NCBI RefSeq assembly: GCF_015352985.1
Contig: NZ_JACYXF010000044.1
Span: 1 to 50,922 of the forward strand
Direction: 5' to 3'
DNA: 50,922 bases
DNA from: Noviherbaspirillum malthae
Lineage (GTDB): Bacteria > Pseudomonadota > Gammaproteobacteria > Burkholderiales > Burkholderiaceae_D
The notes under the pieces were generated by a model that did no database searches, was not told the DNA's origin, and saw only the letters and a list, made by a program, of their open reading frames with translations. How positions within the stretch are numbered: the stretch's first letter is position 1; each line of letters begins with the position of its first letter. The position numbers were made by a program, and so were the translations under genes. Positions 8,246-16,880 of this stretch are shown piece by piece.

Positions 8246-8704
8246 ATGATGAAAGACATCTCGAGCGCCTTCGTACTGGCAAGCCAGACCCAAGGTCACA
8301 ATGAAGGCACCGCCGCCGGCTTGTCTGCGTCCAAGTCCCGCCGCGTGCTGGTTGTCGACGATAACGACGACGCCGCGCAATCTACCGCCGAGCTGCTGCG
8401 CCTTCTCGGACATGAGGTCTTCGTCGCAAACCAGGGAAGCACCGCGCTGTCCGAGCGCGAGCGCTGCAAGCCGGATGTGGTGCTGCTCGACATCAGCCTT
8501 CCCGACATGGATGGCTATGAAGTCGCCCGCCAGATGCGCACCGCGCCGGGCCAGGACGCGCTGGTGCTGGTGGCCATGACTGGCTGGGGCGGTGAACAGG
8601 ACAAGCAGCTGGCGGATGCCGCGGGCTTCGATCTTCATTGGGTAAAGCCGGTGAGCCTGGACAAACTGCAGCAGATATCGGCACTGCCGCCGCATTCGCC
8701 CTGA
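8246..8704 (+). CDS. Stand-alone response regulator receiver protein
   Basis: This 152-residue protein is one CheY-like receiver domain behind a 30-residue low-complexity lead. Phosphorylation residues are all visible: the acidic pair in VLVVDDNDD, the phospho-acceptor Asp in VVLLDISLP, Thr in AMTGWG and Lys in HWVKP. There is no output domain, so it would act as a phosphate shuttle or by protein contact. Its sequence type is close to the C-terminal receiver of the hybrid kinase at 22697-25573, but no kinase gene is adjacent. ATG 8246 or 8249 could be the start. Confidence 0.88.
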   Translation: MMKDISSAFVLASQTQGHNEGTAAGLSASKSRRVLVVDDNDDAAQSTAELLRLLGHEVFVANQGSTALSERERCKPDVVLLDISLPDMDGYEVARQMRTAPGQDALVLVAMTGWGGEQDKQLADAAGFDLHWVKPVSLDKLQQISALPPHSP

Positions 8705-8816
8705 AGCCGTGCCAAGCCGTTCGGCAGCGGCAAGGTAACCACCTGTAACGTGAACCCGCCGCTGCATGGCGGGGCGGAAACGACTGGTAAAATCGAAAGA
8801 CTTCGCTTTCGATGCC

Positions 8817-11800
8817 ATGTTGAAAAAATTAACCTCCCGAATCTGGCGGCCATCCACGGTCCGCCAACGCCTTCTCTTCCGCGCGGCGCTGACTTTGGCC
8901 GGCCTGCTGGGCTTGTACACGCTTGCCGGCTTCCTGCTGCTGCCGATGGTGATCAAATCACAGACGGGAAAGATATTCGAAGAGAAGTTCAAGCGCCCGG
9001 CCAGCGTCGAGGAAGTCCGGTTCAATCCGTTCGCGCTGAAACTGGATGTGCGGGGTTTCCGGCTGTATGAAGCCGACCGCAAGAACATTTTCGCCGAGGT
9101 CGAAGCACTGTCGCTGAATCTGTCCGGCGAATCGCTGGTCCGCCTCGCCCCGATAATCCAGGAGCTTTACATTGCGGCGCCGCAGGTGCGCATCGCCCGC
9201 CTGGAGGCGAACCGTTACAACTTCGATGACATCATTGCCGCACTTGCCGAACAGCCGGCATCGGATGAAACAGCACGGTTCTCCATCAACAATATTCGCC
9301 TGGAACGCGGAAGAATAGAGTTCGACGACATGCCGACGCGCGCCAGACATGTCGTCGGCGACCTGCGTCTCGGAATACCCTTCATCTCATCGCTGCCTTC
9401 CGAAGTGGAGATTTTCGTCGAGCCGCTGCTTGACGCGAATGTGAACGGCACGCCGGTACTGGTCAAGGGAAAGGCGCGTCCATTTGCAAGCACCCGCGAC
9501 GCCATCGTCGACCTGAACCTGAAAGACTTCGACCTGACCCGGTTCGTCGAATACCTGCCGACCAAGGCACGCATCAAGGTACCCAGCGCGAAGCTGACCG
9601 TGAACATGCAGGCAAATTTTCAGCAGCCGGAAGGCAAGCCTGCCGCGCTTACACTCAGCGGCAGCACGGAGGTAACATCGCTGCAGATCAACGAGCCGGA
9701 CGGAAAATCGCTGGTGAAGCTCGCCCGGTTTGCGGTCGACTTGCAGGACACGCCGGTGTTCGCCGATCGCATCAGCGTGGCCCGCATCGCACTGGATGGA
9801 TTCCAAACCCGCTTGCGCCGCGGCAGTGACGGCAGCATCAACCTCGAAAAGTTGTTGACTGCGCCAGAAGCAGGCCCGACCGCTCCGGCAAGCGCGGAGC
9901 CGGCTGCGAAAGCGGATGCATCGCCGCGCATCGCCGTCGGCGAAATTGCGGTGACGAATGCCACGGTTCATTTTGCCGATGAAGCAGCGGCCCGCCCCAT
10001 GCAAGCCGATGTTGAAAAATTCAACTTAACGCTCAAGAAGGTTGATCTCGACCTGCGCCGCAACGCGATTCAGGTTGCCGAAGCGCGCTCGGACAGCGCA
10101 GTGTTTGCGCTGCGGCAGGAAAAACCGCAAGTCTCGGCAACGACCGCCGTATTGCAAACGGCGAAATCCGCTCCTGTTGAACCCAAGGAAAAAGCCGGAG
10201 GCGGACCGCAGGTGTCTATCGGTGCAGTCGACATCGCGAACTGGTCGGCCCGCGTCGAAGACCGCAATCATGCCGAACCGGCGGTGACAACGATTTCTCC
10301 GCTCAGCGCGTCCTTGAAAAGCCTTTCCAACACCCCCGGCGCGGCACCGGGTTCGGTGTCCCTGAAAGCAAACATCAATCAGAGCGGACTTCTTGCGCTG
10401 CAGGGAAGCCTCGGCATTGCGCCGATGCAGACCGACCTCACCGTCGACATCAAAGGTGTCGACTTGCTCCCGGTGCAGCCGTACATCACCGATCACGTCA
10501 ATCTCAAGATCACGCGTGCCAACCTTACCGCGTCGGGGCGGCTGCAAGTGGCATCGACGAAGGACAATGCGCTGCAGGGAGGCTTCAAGGGCGATCTGAC
10601 GCTGGGCAATCTCGCGACGGTCGACAAGCAGAGCGGCAACGATTTCCTGCGCTGGAAATCCCTGTTCGTCGGCGGGATGGATGTGCGACTTTCGCCGTTC
10701 GCCTTTACGGCAGAGCAGGTGGCGTTGAGCGACTTCTTTGCGCGCGTGATCATCGACCCCAACGGCCGCATCAACTTGCAGGACATTGCGCGCGGAGACA
10801 GGGAAGCCGGCAGGAGCCTGACCGAACGAGACTCCAACAAGAGCGGCAAGGTCCTCGCCAAGGCGACTGCAGATCCTGCGGCCGATTCCGGCAGCAAGGC
10901 AAGCAGCGGCAAGTCCGCCGGACTGCCGCCGGTCACCATCCGCAAGCTGACGCTGCAGGGGGGACGCGTCAGGTTTACCGACAACTTCATTCGTCCCAAC
11001 TATTCGGCGACGCTGGCCAATTTCGGCGGCGGCGTAACCGGCCTTTCATCGACGACAGGCGCAAATGCCGAGGTCGACATGCGCGGGGAAGTCAACGGGG
11101 CTCCATTGGGCATTACAGGCAGCATCAATCCGCTGCGGGGAGATCTTTTCCTGGATCTGAAGGCCAATGTTCGCGGCATGGAATTGGCGCCGCTCTCGGC
11201 TTACTCCGGGCGCTACGTAGGCTATGGCATTGAAAAAGGCAAGCTGTCATTCGAAGTTGCCTACCATGTCGATCAGCGCAAGCTGACTGCTGAGAACCGT
11301 TTGATACTTGAACAGCTTACCTTCGGCAAAAAAGTCGACAGTCCGAACGCCACCACTCTGCCGGTGCAGTTTGCCGTGGCGCTGCTGCGCGACCGCAACG
11401 GCGTGATCGACCTGAACCTGCCGATCGGCGGCTCGCTGGACGACCCGCAATTCTCGATCGGCGGCATTCTGTTCAAGGTCATCGGCAATGTCATCCTCAA
11501 GGCGGTCACCCAGCCTTTCGCGGTACTGGGTTCGTTGTTCGGCGGCGGCGCCGAGCTGTCGTCCATCGACTATGAGCCGGGAAGAGCCTCCATACCCTCC
11601 GCGGGCGAAGCCAAACTCCAATCTCTGGCCAAGGCCTTGAGCGAACGGCCCAACCTCAGGCTTGACATCGGCGGCCAGGTCGATCCGGATGCCGATCGCG
11701 AAGGCCTGAAGCGCACCTATCTGGAGCGCAGAGTCAGATCGCTGAAACTGCGCGATGCCGGCGTTCGCGCGGGATCGGCCGAGGCTGCGGGAATCACGGT

Positions 11801-12107
11801 GCGGCCGGAAGAATACGCTGACCTCGTGACGCGCGTCTACCGCGACGAGAAATTTCCCAAACCGCGAAATGTGCTTGGGCTGTCCAAAAACATTCCGGTT
11901 GGTGAAATGGAAAAGCTCATTATTGCCAATGCAGAGGTCGATGAAGACGATCTTATTTCCTTGGGCAACCAGCGTGCCCAGAATACAAAGGCCTGGCTTC
12001 AGGATAAAGGCCATGTTTCGCCGGAAAGACTCTTCATCGTTGCTCCGAGGATTGGCAAATCTGACAACAATCCTAGCGGCAGCCGCGTGGAATTTGCACT
12101 GCGATAA
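8817..12107 (+). CDS. Large DUF748 (AsmA-like) envelope protein
   Basis: This 1,096-residue protein has one N-terminal membrane helix (about residues 22-46, RAALTLAGLLGLYTLAGFLL) and a long, beta-rich periplasmic body with repeated DUF748 segments. It also has Ala/Lys/Pro-rich linkers (about residues 355-385 and 670-710). AsmA-like and DUF748 proteins are thought to form hydrophobic grooves that help phospholipids cross the periplasm, or to affect outer-membrane assembly. The C-terminal quarter has an OmpA-like flavour (SIPSAGEAKLQSLAKAL and RLDIGGQVDPDADREGLK). The ATG at 8817 directly precedes the basic lead and membrane helix. The frame extends to 8766 without a ribosome binding site. It appears monocistronic. 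Confidence 0.88.
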   Translation: MLKKLTSRIWRPSTVRQRLLFRAALTLAGLLGLYTLAGFLLLPMVIKSQTGKIFEEKFKRPASVEEVRFNPFALKLDVRGFRLYEADRKNIFAEVEALSLNLSGESLVRLAPIIQELYIAAPQVRIARLEANRYNFDDIIAALAEQPASDETARFSINNIRLERGRIEFDDMPTRARHVVGDLRLGIPFISSLPSEVEIFVEPLLDANVNGTPVLVKGKARPFASTRDAIVDLNLKDFDLTRFVEYLPTKARIKVPSAKLTVNMQANFQQPEGKPAALTLSGSTEVTSLQINEPDGKSLVKLARFAVDLQDTPVFADRISVARIALDGFQTRLRRGSDGSINLEKLLTAPEAGPTAPASAEPAAKADASPRIAVGEIAVTNATVHFADEAAARPMQADVEKFNLTLKKVDLDLRRNAIQVAEARSDSAVFALRQEKPQVSATTAVLQTAKSAPVEPKEKAGGGPQVSIGAVDIANWSARVEDRNHAEPAVTTISPLSASLKSLSNTPGAAPGSVSLKANINQSGLLALQGSLGIAPMQTDLTVDIKGVDLLPVQPYITDHVNLKITRANLTASGRLQVASTKDNALQGGFKGDLTLGNLATVDKQSGNDFLRWKSLFVGGMDVRLSPFAFTAEQVALSDFFARVIIDPNGRINLQDIARGDREAGRSLTERDSNKSGKVLAKATADPAADSGSKASSGKSAGLPPVTIRKLTLQGGRVRFTDNFIRPNYSATLANFGGGVTGLSSTTGANAEVDMRGEVNGAPLGITGSINPLRGDLFLDLKANVRGMELAPLSAYSGRYVGYGIEKGKLSFEVAYHVDQRKLTAENRLILEQLTFGKKVDSPNATTLPVQFAVALLRDRNGVIDLNLPIGGSLDDPQFSIGGILFKVIGNVILKAVTQPFAVLGSLFGGGAELSSIDYEPGRASIPSAGEAKLQSLAKALSERPNLRLDIGGQVDPDADREGLKRTYLERRVRSLKLRDAGVRAGSAEAAGITVRPEEYADLVTRVYRDEKFPKPRNVLGLSKNIPVGEMEKLIIANAEVDEDDLISLGNQRAQNTKAWLQDKGHVSPERLFIVAPRIGKSDNNPSGSRVEFALR

Positions 12108-12212
12108 TCCACGTCAAGCGCTGGAAACAATTTGTAACACTCCTTACGCAACATCGATGGATAACACTATGCCCTTGGTATGTAATATCAACATCAACCA
12201 AGGAGATGGATC

Positions 12213-12644
12213 ATGAACAAAACCATAGGCGCCCTCGGCACGCTGGCCGGTCTGGTGCTGCTGGTATCGGCCAATGTTGCCCATGCAAGGGTCGACGTGG
12301 GCATCAACATTGATATTCCTGGACCGTATGTGCGGCCCGCACCTGTCTATGTTCAGCCGGCGCCGGTGTATGTGGAGCCGCGTCCGGTTTACGTGCAGCC
12401 GGCTCCGGTCTACGTGCAGCCACGTCCGGTCTATGTTCAGCCGGCACCCGTGTATGTTCAGCCGCAGCCGGTCTATGGAGTACCGCGCTACGTCGACAGG
12501 CATGGCCCGCGTCATCGCCACTGGAACCAGGGGCGGTGGGATCAGGACAGAGACGGCGTGCCCAACTATGCGGACCGCGACCGCGATGGAGACGGCGTTG
12601 CCAACCGCTACGACCGCCGGCCCAATAATCCTTACCGTTATTGA
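12213..12644 (+). CDS. Secreted Tyr-Val-Pro repeat protein with Ca-binding-like tail
   Basis: This 143-residue protein begins with a clean signal peptide (residues 1-26, cleavage near AHA-RVDV). Residues 39-87 are seven tandem heptads of the form YVxPxPV. The tail (about 100-135) has DxDxDG repeats (DQDRDG, DRDRDGDG) like thrombospondin type-3 or EF-hand calcium loops. It is probably a periplasmic or surface protein in which an extended proline-rich arm carries an acidic metal-binding end. AAGGAGA lies 7 nt before the ATG, so translation is likely strong. No partner gene is adjacent, and the function is unknown. Confidence 0.85.
   Translation: MNKTIGALGTLAGLVLLVSANVAHARVDVGINIDIPGPYVRPAPVYVQPAPVYVEPRPVYVQPAPVYVQPRPVYVQPAPVYVQPQPVYGVPRYVDRHGPRHRHWNQGRWDQDRDGVPNYADRDRDGDGVANRYDRRPNNPYRY
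12327..12473 (+). repeat. Seven tandem 21-bp coding repeats
   Basis: Seven in-frame units of 21 bp encode YVxPxPV heptads in the secreted repeat protein. Units differ mostly at third positions and at the codons for x (Arg, Gln, Glu). This points to repeat expansion followed by synonymous drift under protein-level selection. Confidence 0.85.
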
Positions 12645-13136
12645 GTCCGCTGAAATACCTCCGCGATGGCGAAGGTGAGCCGCAATCCTGCATGTGCGAG
12701 GTGTGGTCAACTCACCGTTTATCATCAGGTCCCACGTCCGGCGCATGCCGGCAAGGGAGCATGAAATGCTGACGCAAGGCAGCCGCACAAGCCGGCGCCT
12801 TGCGTTTTCCATCTGTTCCGCCATCACTGAAAAGACGTGAGAACGCAGGCCGGCTCCTGCCGTGATCAGGTCAGCACTGGCAATACTGTCAGCGCAATAT
12901 CCTTCCTGCGCCCAGCCTCGTCATTCATTCCCCCCCAAGCCCTGCTTAACGAGCATGGTGCGCCGCTACAAGCTTCCTCATCCTATCTGTATCAAATCTT
13001 GGCAGACGCTGCATCGGAACAAAGTTACGAAACATCCATCATATTGTCATTGCATTGATGCAGAATTGCCAACAGATGCCGCTGTTCATGGCTGGTTCTC
13101 TGTTGCACCGCAAGTACTCCATAAAGGAAGATATCC
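12645..13136. other. Intergenic region with one terminator-like hairpin
   Basis: No supported gene is seen in these 492 bp. The only clear structure is the hairpin at 12772-12808. A good ribosome binding site (AAGGAAG) for the next gene lies at the right end. Open frames crossing this area lack start signals. Confidence 0.4.
12772..12808 (+). terminator. Hairpin followed by a short T-run
   Basis: ACGCAAGGC (12772-12780) pairs with GCCTTGCGT (12797-12805) and is followed by TTTT. It lies about 130 bp behind the repeat-protein gene, consistent with a Rho-independent terminator for that transcript. Confidence 0.5.
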
Positions 13137-14390
13137 ATGCGAGGCCCGAACCAAATCGACAAGGAACAGATTGTGCACGGCCTATTGCAGGTCACGGTCG
13201 CTGCACTTTCTTTCTGGCAGTTGCGCAAGCAGGCGCAGCGCAAGCAACTGCAGCAGCAGCATCAGGCCTTCACGAGCAGCGCCGCAGCTCTCAATCCAAG
13301 GCGCGTTCCCCGGCAGACAGGCGTCGACAAGCGCGGGGGCTTGGCAGCAGGGGCTCAAGAACGGATACAGGCGCAGGAGCAGATGAAGGAAAGGAACGAA
13401 GCCGGGAGCGGCGCACAGGTTGACCAAAAGCCGCATGAGGATTTGCGGCATGAGACACGGCCCAAGGCCCTTCTTCACGTTGCCATCTCGGCTGCCAAGG
13501 AATGGTCGGCCCACAGAGCTGCGAGCAAGGGTGCTGCGCTGGCGCTTTACACGCTGTTCTCGCTGGCGCCGATGCTGCTGCTGGTGGTGACGATTGCCGG
13601 CTTCTTCTTCGGTGAAGATACGGTTCGCCAGAATCTGCTGGAACAGATGTCGAAACTGATGGGGACGGAAGGCGCCGATGCAGTGAAAACCATTCTGGGC
13701 GGCGCCAGGAACGAATCGGGCGGACTGATTGCCGGACTGGTTTCGGTTGCGCTGGTACTGGTCAGCGCAACCAGCGCTTTCGCCGAATTGAAGGACAGCC
13801 TGGACGAGCTCTGGGAAGTGCCACCTTCGAATCAATCGGGCCTGTGGGGCTTCGTGAAGGAACGCATCCTGTCGTTCGGTCTGATTCTGGTGCTTGCACT
13901 GATGCTGCTGATGACCCTGGCGGTCAGCACTGCGCTCGCCACGATGGAAGGCGTGTTCGGAGGCGGCGCCACCGGCACGGTACTGAAGACCATCACCATG
14001 GTGATCTCGCATGCGGTCTCATTTGTGGTGGTCGCGGGCCTGTTTGCGGTCATCTTCAAGTATCTTCCAGCGACGAAGATCGCCTGGAAAGACGTGATCA
14101 TCGGCGCGCTCATCACGGCGGTGCTGTTCATCCTTGGCAAATTCGCGATCGGACTCTATGTCGCCAATGCCGATATCAGCTCGTCCTACGGCGCCGCCGG
14201 CTCGGTGGTCATCCTGATTACCTGGATCTACTATTCGGCGCAAATCTTCTTCTACGGTTCGCTGTTCACGCATGAGTATGCAATGAAGGTCGGCAGCCGC
14301 GCGGGAACAAGCAATGCGCAGCAAGCCAAGCCGCTTCCGGCGAACAACGGCAAGCCTAGTCCCGCGACGTCACGGAATAGTATCGCTTGA
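13137..14390 (+). CDS. YihY/BrkB family inner-membrane protein
   Basis: This 417-residue protein has a hydrophilic, Gln/Arg-rich N-terminal extension (1-115) and a YihY/BrkB membrane region with about six helices (140-390). The conserved opening ALALYTLFSLAPMLLLVV and the end helix SYGAAGSVVILITWIYYSAQIFFYGSLFT, here noted only by its first and last residues SYG and LFT, mark the family. The family was once annotated as ribonuclease BN; that label is wrong, and its true role is unknown. AAAGGAAG lies 8 nt before the ATG. The last 35 bp overlap the convergent lytic transglycosylase gene, so the two transcripts are antisense at their 3' ends. Confidence 0.9.
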   Translation: MRGPNQIDKEQIVHGLLQVTVAALSFWQLRKQAQRKQLQQQHQAFTSSAAALNPRRVPRQTGVDKRGGLAAGAQERIQAQEQMKERNEAGSGAQVDQKPHEDLRHETRPKALLHVAISAAKEWSAHRAASKGAALALYTLFSLAPMLLLVVTIAGFFFGEDTVRQNLLEQMSKLMGTEGADAVKTILGGARNESGGLIAGLVSVALVLVSATSAFAELKDSLDELWEVPPSNQSGLWGFVKERILSFGLILVLALMLLMTLAVSTALATMEGVFGGGATGTVLKTITMVISHAVSFVVVAGLFAVIFKYLPATKIAWKDVIIGALITAVLFILGKFAIGLYVANADISSSYGAAGSVVILITWIYYSAQIFFYGSLFTHEYAMKVGSRAGTSNAQQAKPLPANNGKPSPATSRNSIA

Positions 14391-15111
14391 CGTCCTGTAT
14401 ATAGCGGCGGGTTTCGGCAAAAGGCGGAACGCCATTGTACTTGCGCACATTGCCCGGCCCGGCGTTATAGGCGGCCAGTAGGCTGTCGAAGGTGAAATGG
14501 GTCTGCATCAGGTACTTCAGATAAGCCGTGCCCGCGTTGATGTTCGTTTGCGGATCGTAGAGATTGTGCGTGCGCCCCACGCCGACAAAGCGTGCCGTAT
14601 CCGGCGTGATCTGCATCAGGCCGCGCGCCTGCCTGTGAGAGGTGGCACCCGGGTTGTATCCCGACTCCTTCTGAATGACCGCATGGATCAATCCGGCCGG
14701 CACGCCGTGCTGGTTCGACGCCGCTACTACCATCCGGTGATAGGGCTTGTCCTCGCAGGCGCGGCAGGTCGCATTCGCCACGATTTCGTTGACCGACAGG
14801 CTGTAATCCGGTCCTGACAGCAGGGTTTCCCGGGAAGCCGCATTCATGGCTTTTCGCGACGGCCGGCCACGTACGCCATCCGCGCCAAACGTTCCCCACT
14901 CCGCAAGTATGTCCTGAGCGTTTGTGGCCCGGCTTGCGCGCGGCGACGACTTTGCAGGCGGCACATCTTCCTGCATTGGCTGCACAGCCTGCCCGGCACA
15001 TCCAGCAAGCAATCCAAGCGCGAGCATCCGGGCAGGCAGCCAGCCCCGTCCTGCACCCGAGCCTTGAGAAATCACTGACAGCAGCGACCATGTTGAACGA
15101 TAGCGCGGCAT
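14356..15111 (-). CDS. Lytic transglycosylase lipoprotein (SLT family)
   Basis: This enzyme cleaves murein glycan chains at the outer-membrane face, forming 1,6-anhydro ends. A lipoprotein signal ends in LGLLAGC, with the acylated Cys near residue 38. The SLT domain covers about 140-245. The catalytic Glu is in VIQKESGYNPGA, followed by ARGLMQITPDTA, NINAGTAYLKYLM and AAYNAGPGNVRKYNG. A CxxC pair (CRACEDKPY) precedes the domain and could form a disulfide. The ATG at 15111 is chosen because GGGAGGA lies just upstream, giving 251 residues; the frame runs open to 15288. It overlaps the yihY end by 35 bp, tail to tail. Confidence 0.93.
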   Translation of the reverse strand: MPRYRSTWSLLSVISQGSGAGRGWLPARMLALGLLAGCAGQAVQPMQEDVPPAKSSPRASRATNAQDILAEWGTFGADGVRGRPSRKAMNAASRETLLSGPDYSLSVNEIVANATCRACEDKPYHRMVVAASNQHGVPAGLIHAVIQKESGYNPGATSHRQARGLMQITPDTARFVGVGRTHNLYDPQTNINAGTAYLKYLMQTHFTFDSLLAAYNAGPGNVRKYNGVPPFAETRRYIQDVKRYYSVTSRD

Positions 15112-15591
15112 TCCATCCTCCCGTGGCAAGACCGCGATGCGCGCCGCCGCACCAGAAAGGGCGGACGGACGATGACAGGGACGGGAACTTTCTTCTGCTG
15201 CGATGTAAGGCGCTTGCGGAGCGGAGCCATCCGTGCGGACGGTCGCTTCCATGCCGTTCATAAAATGCAGCTCTGCTGTCGTAGGCAAACGCCCTTAGAC
15301 CAGAAGCTTTGCGTCCCCGTCTTTCAACGGGTTTGCCGAATTGATTTGGTGATTCGTGGAAGGAGAATAGCCCGCCGCATTTCCTTCTGGAAAGGAATGA
15401 TGCGTTTTGTCACAATTTTGGACCACAGAGACTGATCCGCGGATCCCGAAGTTTTACGTCGGAACCGATGGACGTGCGCTGCGCCGCATTCAGGCTTCAG
15501 GTTGCCGTATACTCTTGCATGATTTGCCGGCCGGGCGTTTTTATGGACAATGCCGTTCAACGCCTGCATGCCCTTCTACACCGACGACGAC
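15112..15591. other. Divergent intergenic region, palindrome GATCCGCGGATC
   Basis: This 480-bp stretch between the divergent transglycosylase and upp genes has no supported gene. It holds a perfect 12-bp palindrome at 15434-15445. The upp frame is open from 15550, but the family start is at 15592. No purine-type riboswitch or PyrR-like attenuator was recognised. Confidence 0.4.
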
Positions 15592-16242
15592 ATGACACAA
15601 GATCCCCGCTTCCCCAATCTGTACATCCTCAACCATCCGCTGATCCAGCACAAGCTTACGCATATGCGCGATCGCGACACGTCGACCCGCACGTTTCGCG
15701 AGCTGCTGCGGGAAATCACGCTGCTGATGGGGTATGAAATCACGCGCAATCTGCCATTGACGACCGTGAGCATCGAGACGCCGCTGCAGACGATCGAGGC
15801 GCCCGTCATCGCCGGAAAAAAGCTGGTGGTGGTGCCGGTTCTGCGGGCCGGCATCGGCATGAGCGACGGCCTGCTCGAACTCGTGCCGTCGGCGCGCGTC
15901 GGCCATATCGGCGTCTATCGCGATCCCGATACGCATCGCCCGGTGGAGTACCTGGTGCGGCTTCCCGATCTGGCGGAGCGGATTTTCATTCTCTGCGATC
16001 CGATGCTCGCCACCGGCAACTCGGCCGTGCATGCAGTCGATGTGCTCAAGAAGCGCTCGGTCAGTGACGAACAGATCATCTTCATGGCGCTCGTGGCGGC
16101 GCCGGAAGGCGTCGAAGTGTTCCAGAAGGCGCATCCCGACGTGAAGGTCTATGTCGCCTCGCTGGATTCGCATCTGGATGAGCACGCGTACATCGTCCCC
16201 GGCTTGGGAGATGCCGGCGACCGTCTGTTCGGCACGAAGTAA
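15592..16242 (+). CDS. upp: Uracil phosphoribosyltransferase
   Basis: This enzyme joins uracil and PRPP to give UMP in the pyrimidine salvage pathway. At 216 residues it matches the family length (about 208). The PRPP loop is clear in FILCDPMLATGNSAVHAVDVL, quoted here as DPMLATGNS. The uracil-binding C-terminus is PGLGDAGDRLFGTK. The first residues TQDPRFPNLYILNHPLIQHK fix the start at ATG 15592 rather than 15550. A uracil-type permease gene lies 14 kb away (30254-31567). The two could act together in uracil uptake, but they do not form an operon. Confidence 0.96.
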   Translation: MTQDPRFPNLYILNHPLIQHKLTHMRDRDTSTRTFRELLREITLLMGYEITRNLPLTTVSIETPLQTIEAPVIAGKKLVVVPVLRAGIGMSDGLLELVPSARVGHIGVYRDPDTHRPVEYLVRLPDLAERIFILCDPMLATGNSAVHAVDVLKKRSVSDEQIIFMALVAAPEGVEVFQKAHPDVKVYVASLDSHLDEHAYIVPGLGDAGDRLFGTK

Positions 16243-16367
16243 TCTTGGCGCCGTGAAGTCTTGTGCCGGCTGCGGTGGCAAGCATCCGGCGGCGAAGAAC
16301 GTCTCCTGCCGGAAATGACCGGAACATTGCGGGCACCGGCGTGGTCGCAGTGATTTTGGAGGTGATC

Positions 16368-16568
16368 ATGACACGACCGCACGGCGACACCAATACCGGC
16401 AGGCAGGACAAGGACAAGGGCGCGCTCGAGAAGCTGGCCAATCTCGTCGAACCGCCCAGCCGGGACGTCAGCGACGAGGAAATTTTCGACCCCGGCTCCA
16501 ACATTCCCAGCTCGGACCGGGTATTGAACGAATCCGAAGCTCCGCCTTCCAAGCGCAGCCCCCGGTAA
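16368..16568 (+). CDS. Small hydrophilic protein with a near-perfect Shine-Dalgarno
   Basis: This 66-residue protein is charged, proline- and serine-rich and probably largely disordered. It has no signal peptide or membrane segment. The start is well set by GGAGGTGATC directly before the ATG, almost a full anti-16S match, which suggests strong translation. No family is recognised. It resembles in composition the other small polar proteins in this window (32301-32669, 20186-20413). It follows upp by about 125 bp and could be co-transcribed with it. Confidence 0.6.
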   Translation: MTRPHGDTNTGRQDKDKGALEKLANLVEPPSRDVSDEEIFDPGSNIPSSDRVLNESEAPPSKRSPR

Positions 16569-16618
16569 GGTAGCGAGGCGGCCCGTTCAGGGCTGCCCCA
16601 CCTGCTTTCTCCATGCCG

Positions 16619-16696
16619 CTACATCACGGCAAATATGACGCCAAGACCGACCAGCATCGCAAGCACCAGCAAGGCTACGAGAATGGGAGGCTTCAT
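16619..16696 (-). CDS. 25-residue single-helix membrane microprotein
   Basis: A very short frame encodes Met-Lys-Pro-Pro followed by an uninterrupted hydrophobic helix (ILVALLVLAMLVGLGVIFAV). AGGAAAGG lies about 8 nt before the ATG, a good ribosome binding site. A longer in-frame start at 16753 (44 residues) has a weaker site. Proteins of this size are easily missed, and the clean helix plus ribosome binding site supports a real gene. It could also be chance. Confidence 0.45.
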   Translation of the reverse strand: MKPPILVALLVLAMLVGLGVIFAVM

Positions 16697-16880
16697 CTTG
16701 TTGACCTTTCCTGTCAATTCAGCAATTTGAATTTTTGAGGCATGCGGCCTCATTTCGTTCACTCTTGGCTCATTCGGAACGCGATGCGGCCTTGCAGAAC
16801 GGGCATCGGCGACTGCACCCTGTGCGCAAAGGCAAGCTCGACTACAATCGATCTTCGAGACCAACGATCGAAAGCTCCCC

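Noticed and set aside
12327..12473. Possible CRISPR-like array
   Set aside because: The 21-bp repeats are contiguous without spacers and code in frame for YVxPxPV heptads.
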